Source: Prorocentrum cordatum
Taxonomy: Eukaryota > Sar > Dinophyceae > Prorocentrales > Prorocentraceae
Assembly (NCBI GenBank): GCA_963575745.1
Contig: CAUYUJ010018876.1
Location: 62,001 to 126,000, forward strand
DNA: 64,000 nt
Direction: 5' to 3'
Position numbers and translations under genes: made by a program. Position 1 is the stretch's first letter; each line of letters opens with the position of its first letter. The notes under the pieces were generated by a model that had not been told where the DNA came from, searched no databases, and saw only the letters and a program-made list of their open reading frames with translations. Of the stretch, positions 62,990 through 64,000 are shown piece after piece.

Positions 62990-64000
62990 ACAACGCTTCG
63001 TGGCCCCATGGAGAGCTCCACCGAAGCCCCCACTGGGACCGCCCGCGTGCGTCCCGGAAACCCAATATGGCACACCCCTCACACGTTTCGTGGCCCCATC
63101 GGGAGCTCCACCGAAGGCCCCAATGCTACCCCCCACATGCGTCCCGAAGGCCCAAACTGGCACACCCCTCACACATTTCGGGGCCCCATAGGGAACTCCA
63201 CCGAAGGCCCCAGTGCCACCGCACGCATGCTTCCCGAACACCCATTTTGGCATACTCTTCACACGTTTCGTGGCCCCATCAGGAGCTCCATTGAAACCCC
63301 CAGTGGGGCCGCCCGCATGCGTCCCGAAAGTTTAATTTGGCACACCCCTCACACGTTTCGTGGCCCCATAGGGAGCTCCACCGAAACCCTCAGTGGGACC
63401 ATCCGCGTACGCCTCGAAAACCCAATTTGGTACACCCCTCACGTGCCACCGCCCGCATGCGTCCCGAAAACCCACATTGGCACACCCCTCAAATCTTTCG
63501 TGGCCCCATAGGGAGCTCCACCAAAAGGCTCCAGTGTCGCCCCCCACACGCGTCCCGAAAACTCAATTTGGCACACCCCTCGCACGTTTCGTGGCCCCAT
63601 GGGGAGCTTCACCGAAGGCCTCAGTGCCACCGCCCGCATGCGTCCCGAAAACCGATTTTGGCACACTCTTCACACGCTTCGTGGCCCCATAGGGAGCTCC
63701 ACCGAAGGTCCCATAGCTACCGCCCGCATGCGCCCTCCCACCCAGTATTGCGCTTCGTGGCCCCATAGGGAGTTCCACCGAAGGTTCAAGGTCTACAGCC
63801 CTACCGCCCGCATGCATCCCCCCACCCAGTACAGCGCTTCGTGGCCCCATAGGGAGTTCCACCGAAGGCCCCAGTGCTATCGCCCGCATGCGTCTTCCCC
63901 ACCCAGTACAGCGCTTCGTGGCCCCATAGGGAGCTTCACCGACGGCCCCAGTGCTACCGCCCGCATGCGTGTCCCCCACCCAGTACAGCGCTTCGTTGCC
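62990..64000 (+). repeat. R90 tandem array, runs off the window
   Basis: About 11-12 units. TTTCGTGGCCCCATAGGGAG recurs at about 63084, 63174, 63264 and 63354, an exact 90-bp period; later units shorten to about 75-90 bp. Shared words: CGCATGCGTCCCGAAA and GGCACACCCCTCACACG. The 90-bp period keeps a plus frame open over 62864-63511 with 30-residue repeats (FRGPIGSSTEGPSATARMRP...). The related loci at 31470 and 47785 have no such frame, so coding is doubtful. Confidence 0.9.

Noticed and set aside
1-64000. tRNA, rRNA or dinoflagellate spliced-leader sequences
   Set aside because: I looked by eye for a spliced-leader core and cloverleaf-like blocks and found none. Scanning with dedicated covariance models would be decisive.

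Overview
The window looks like nuclear DNA of a large, repeat-bloated eukaryotic genome, most likely a dinoflagellate or close alveolate relative. That taxonomic placement is inference. It rests on GC-rich third codon positions in the few coding pieces, a LINE of the endonuclease/reverse transcriptase/RNase H type, short terminal-inverted-repeat insertions some of which abut splice-like sites, and a voltage-gated-channel exon flanked by intron-like sequence. There is no bacterial gene organisation, and I could not find a tRNA, rRNA, spliced-leader sequence or CRISPR array.

Layout. 1-5.8 kb: microsatellites, dominated by a 3.6 kb degenerate GAT array with a GGA block inside. 5.9-10.2 kb: a duplicated unique sequence, then four tandem copies of a ~656-664 bp unit, then an AT palindrome. 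10.7-15.1 kb: a badly decayed LINE. 15.6-20.1 kb: a foldback element, the first composite repeat and long GGA tracts. 20.3-22.0 kb, minus strand: a repetitive coding locus with a 48-bp tandem repeat. 22.2-28.8 kb, plus strand: the best-preserved object, a LINE with ORF1 and ORF2 (APE endonuclease, RT, zinc ribbon, RNase H) carrying several frame breaks and a 154-bp insertion. It lies between two GGA tracts. 28.8-35 kb: GGA and GTC tracts, candidate minus-strand exons and 90-bp repeats. 35-37.2 kb: two composite repeats head to tail. 37.7-46.9 kb: the purine strand flips, so TCC tracts lie on the plus strand, with a reversed composite repeat at 40.1-41.1 kb. 47-57.6 kb: an AT island, several dispersed repeats, another reversed composite repeat and a small family of TIR elements. 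58.0 kb: an ion-channel exon. 58.6-64 kb: a composite repeat, 12-bp and 21-bp minisatellites, a candidate repetitive-protein gene and a 90-bp tandem array that runs off the window.

The strongest candidate for something undescribed is a composite repeat present six times (four plus, two minus). Each copy is bounded by a purine tract on at least one side and usually both. Each has a fixed 5' module, an array of 3-9 ~82-bp monomers and a fixed 3' module with a TATA-like stretch. The second is a TIR element family (51.7, 53.0 and 57.4 kb). For one member the window itself contains a paralogous empty site. The real host genes are only fragments: the channel exon at 58.0 kb is the only one I can assign to a protein family. 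Most long open frames in the window are simple-repeat translations and are not listed.
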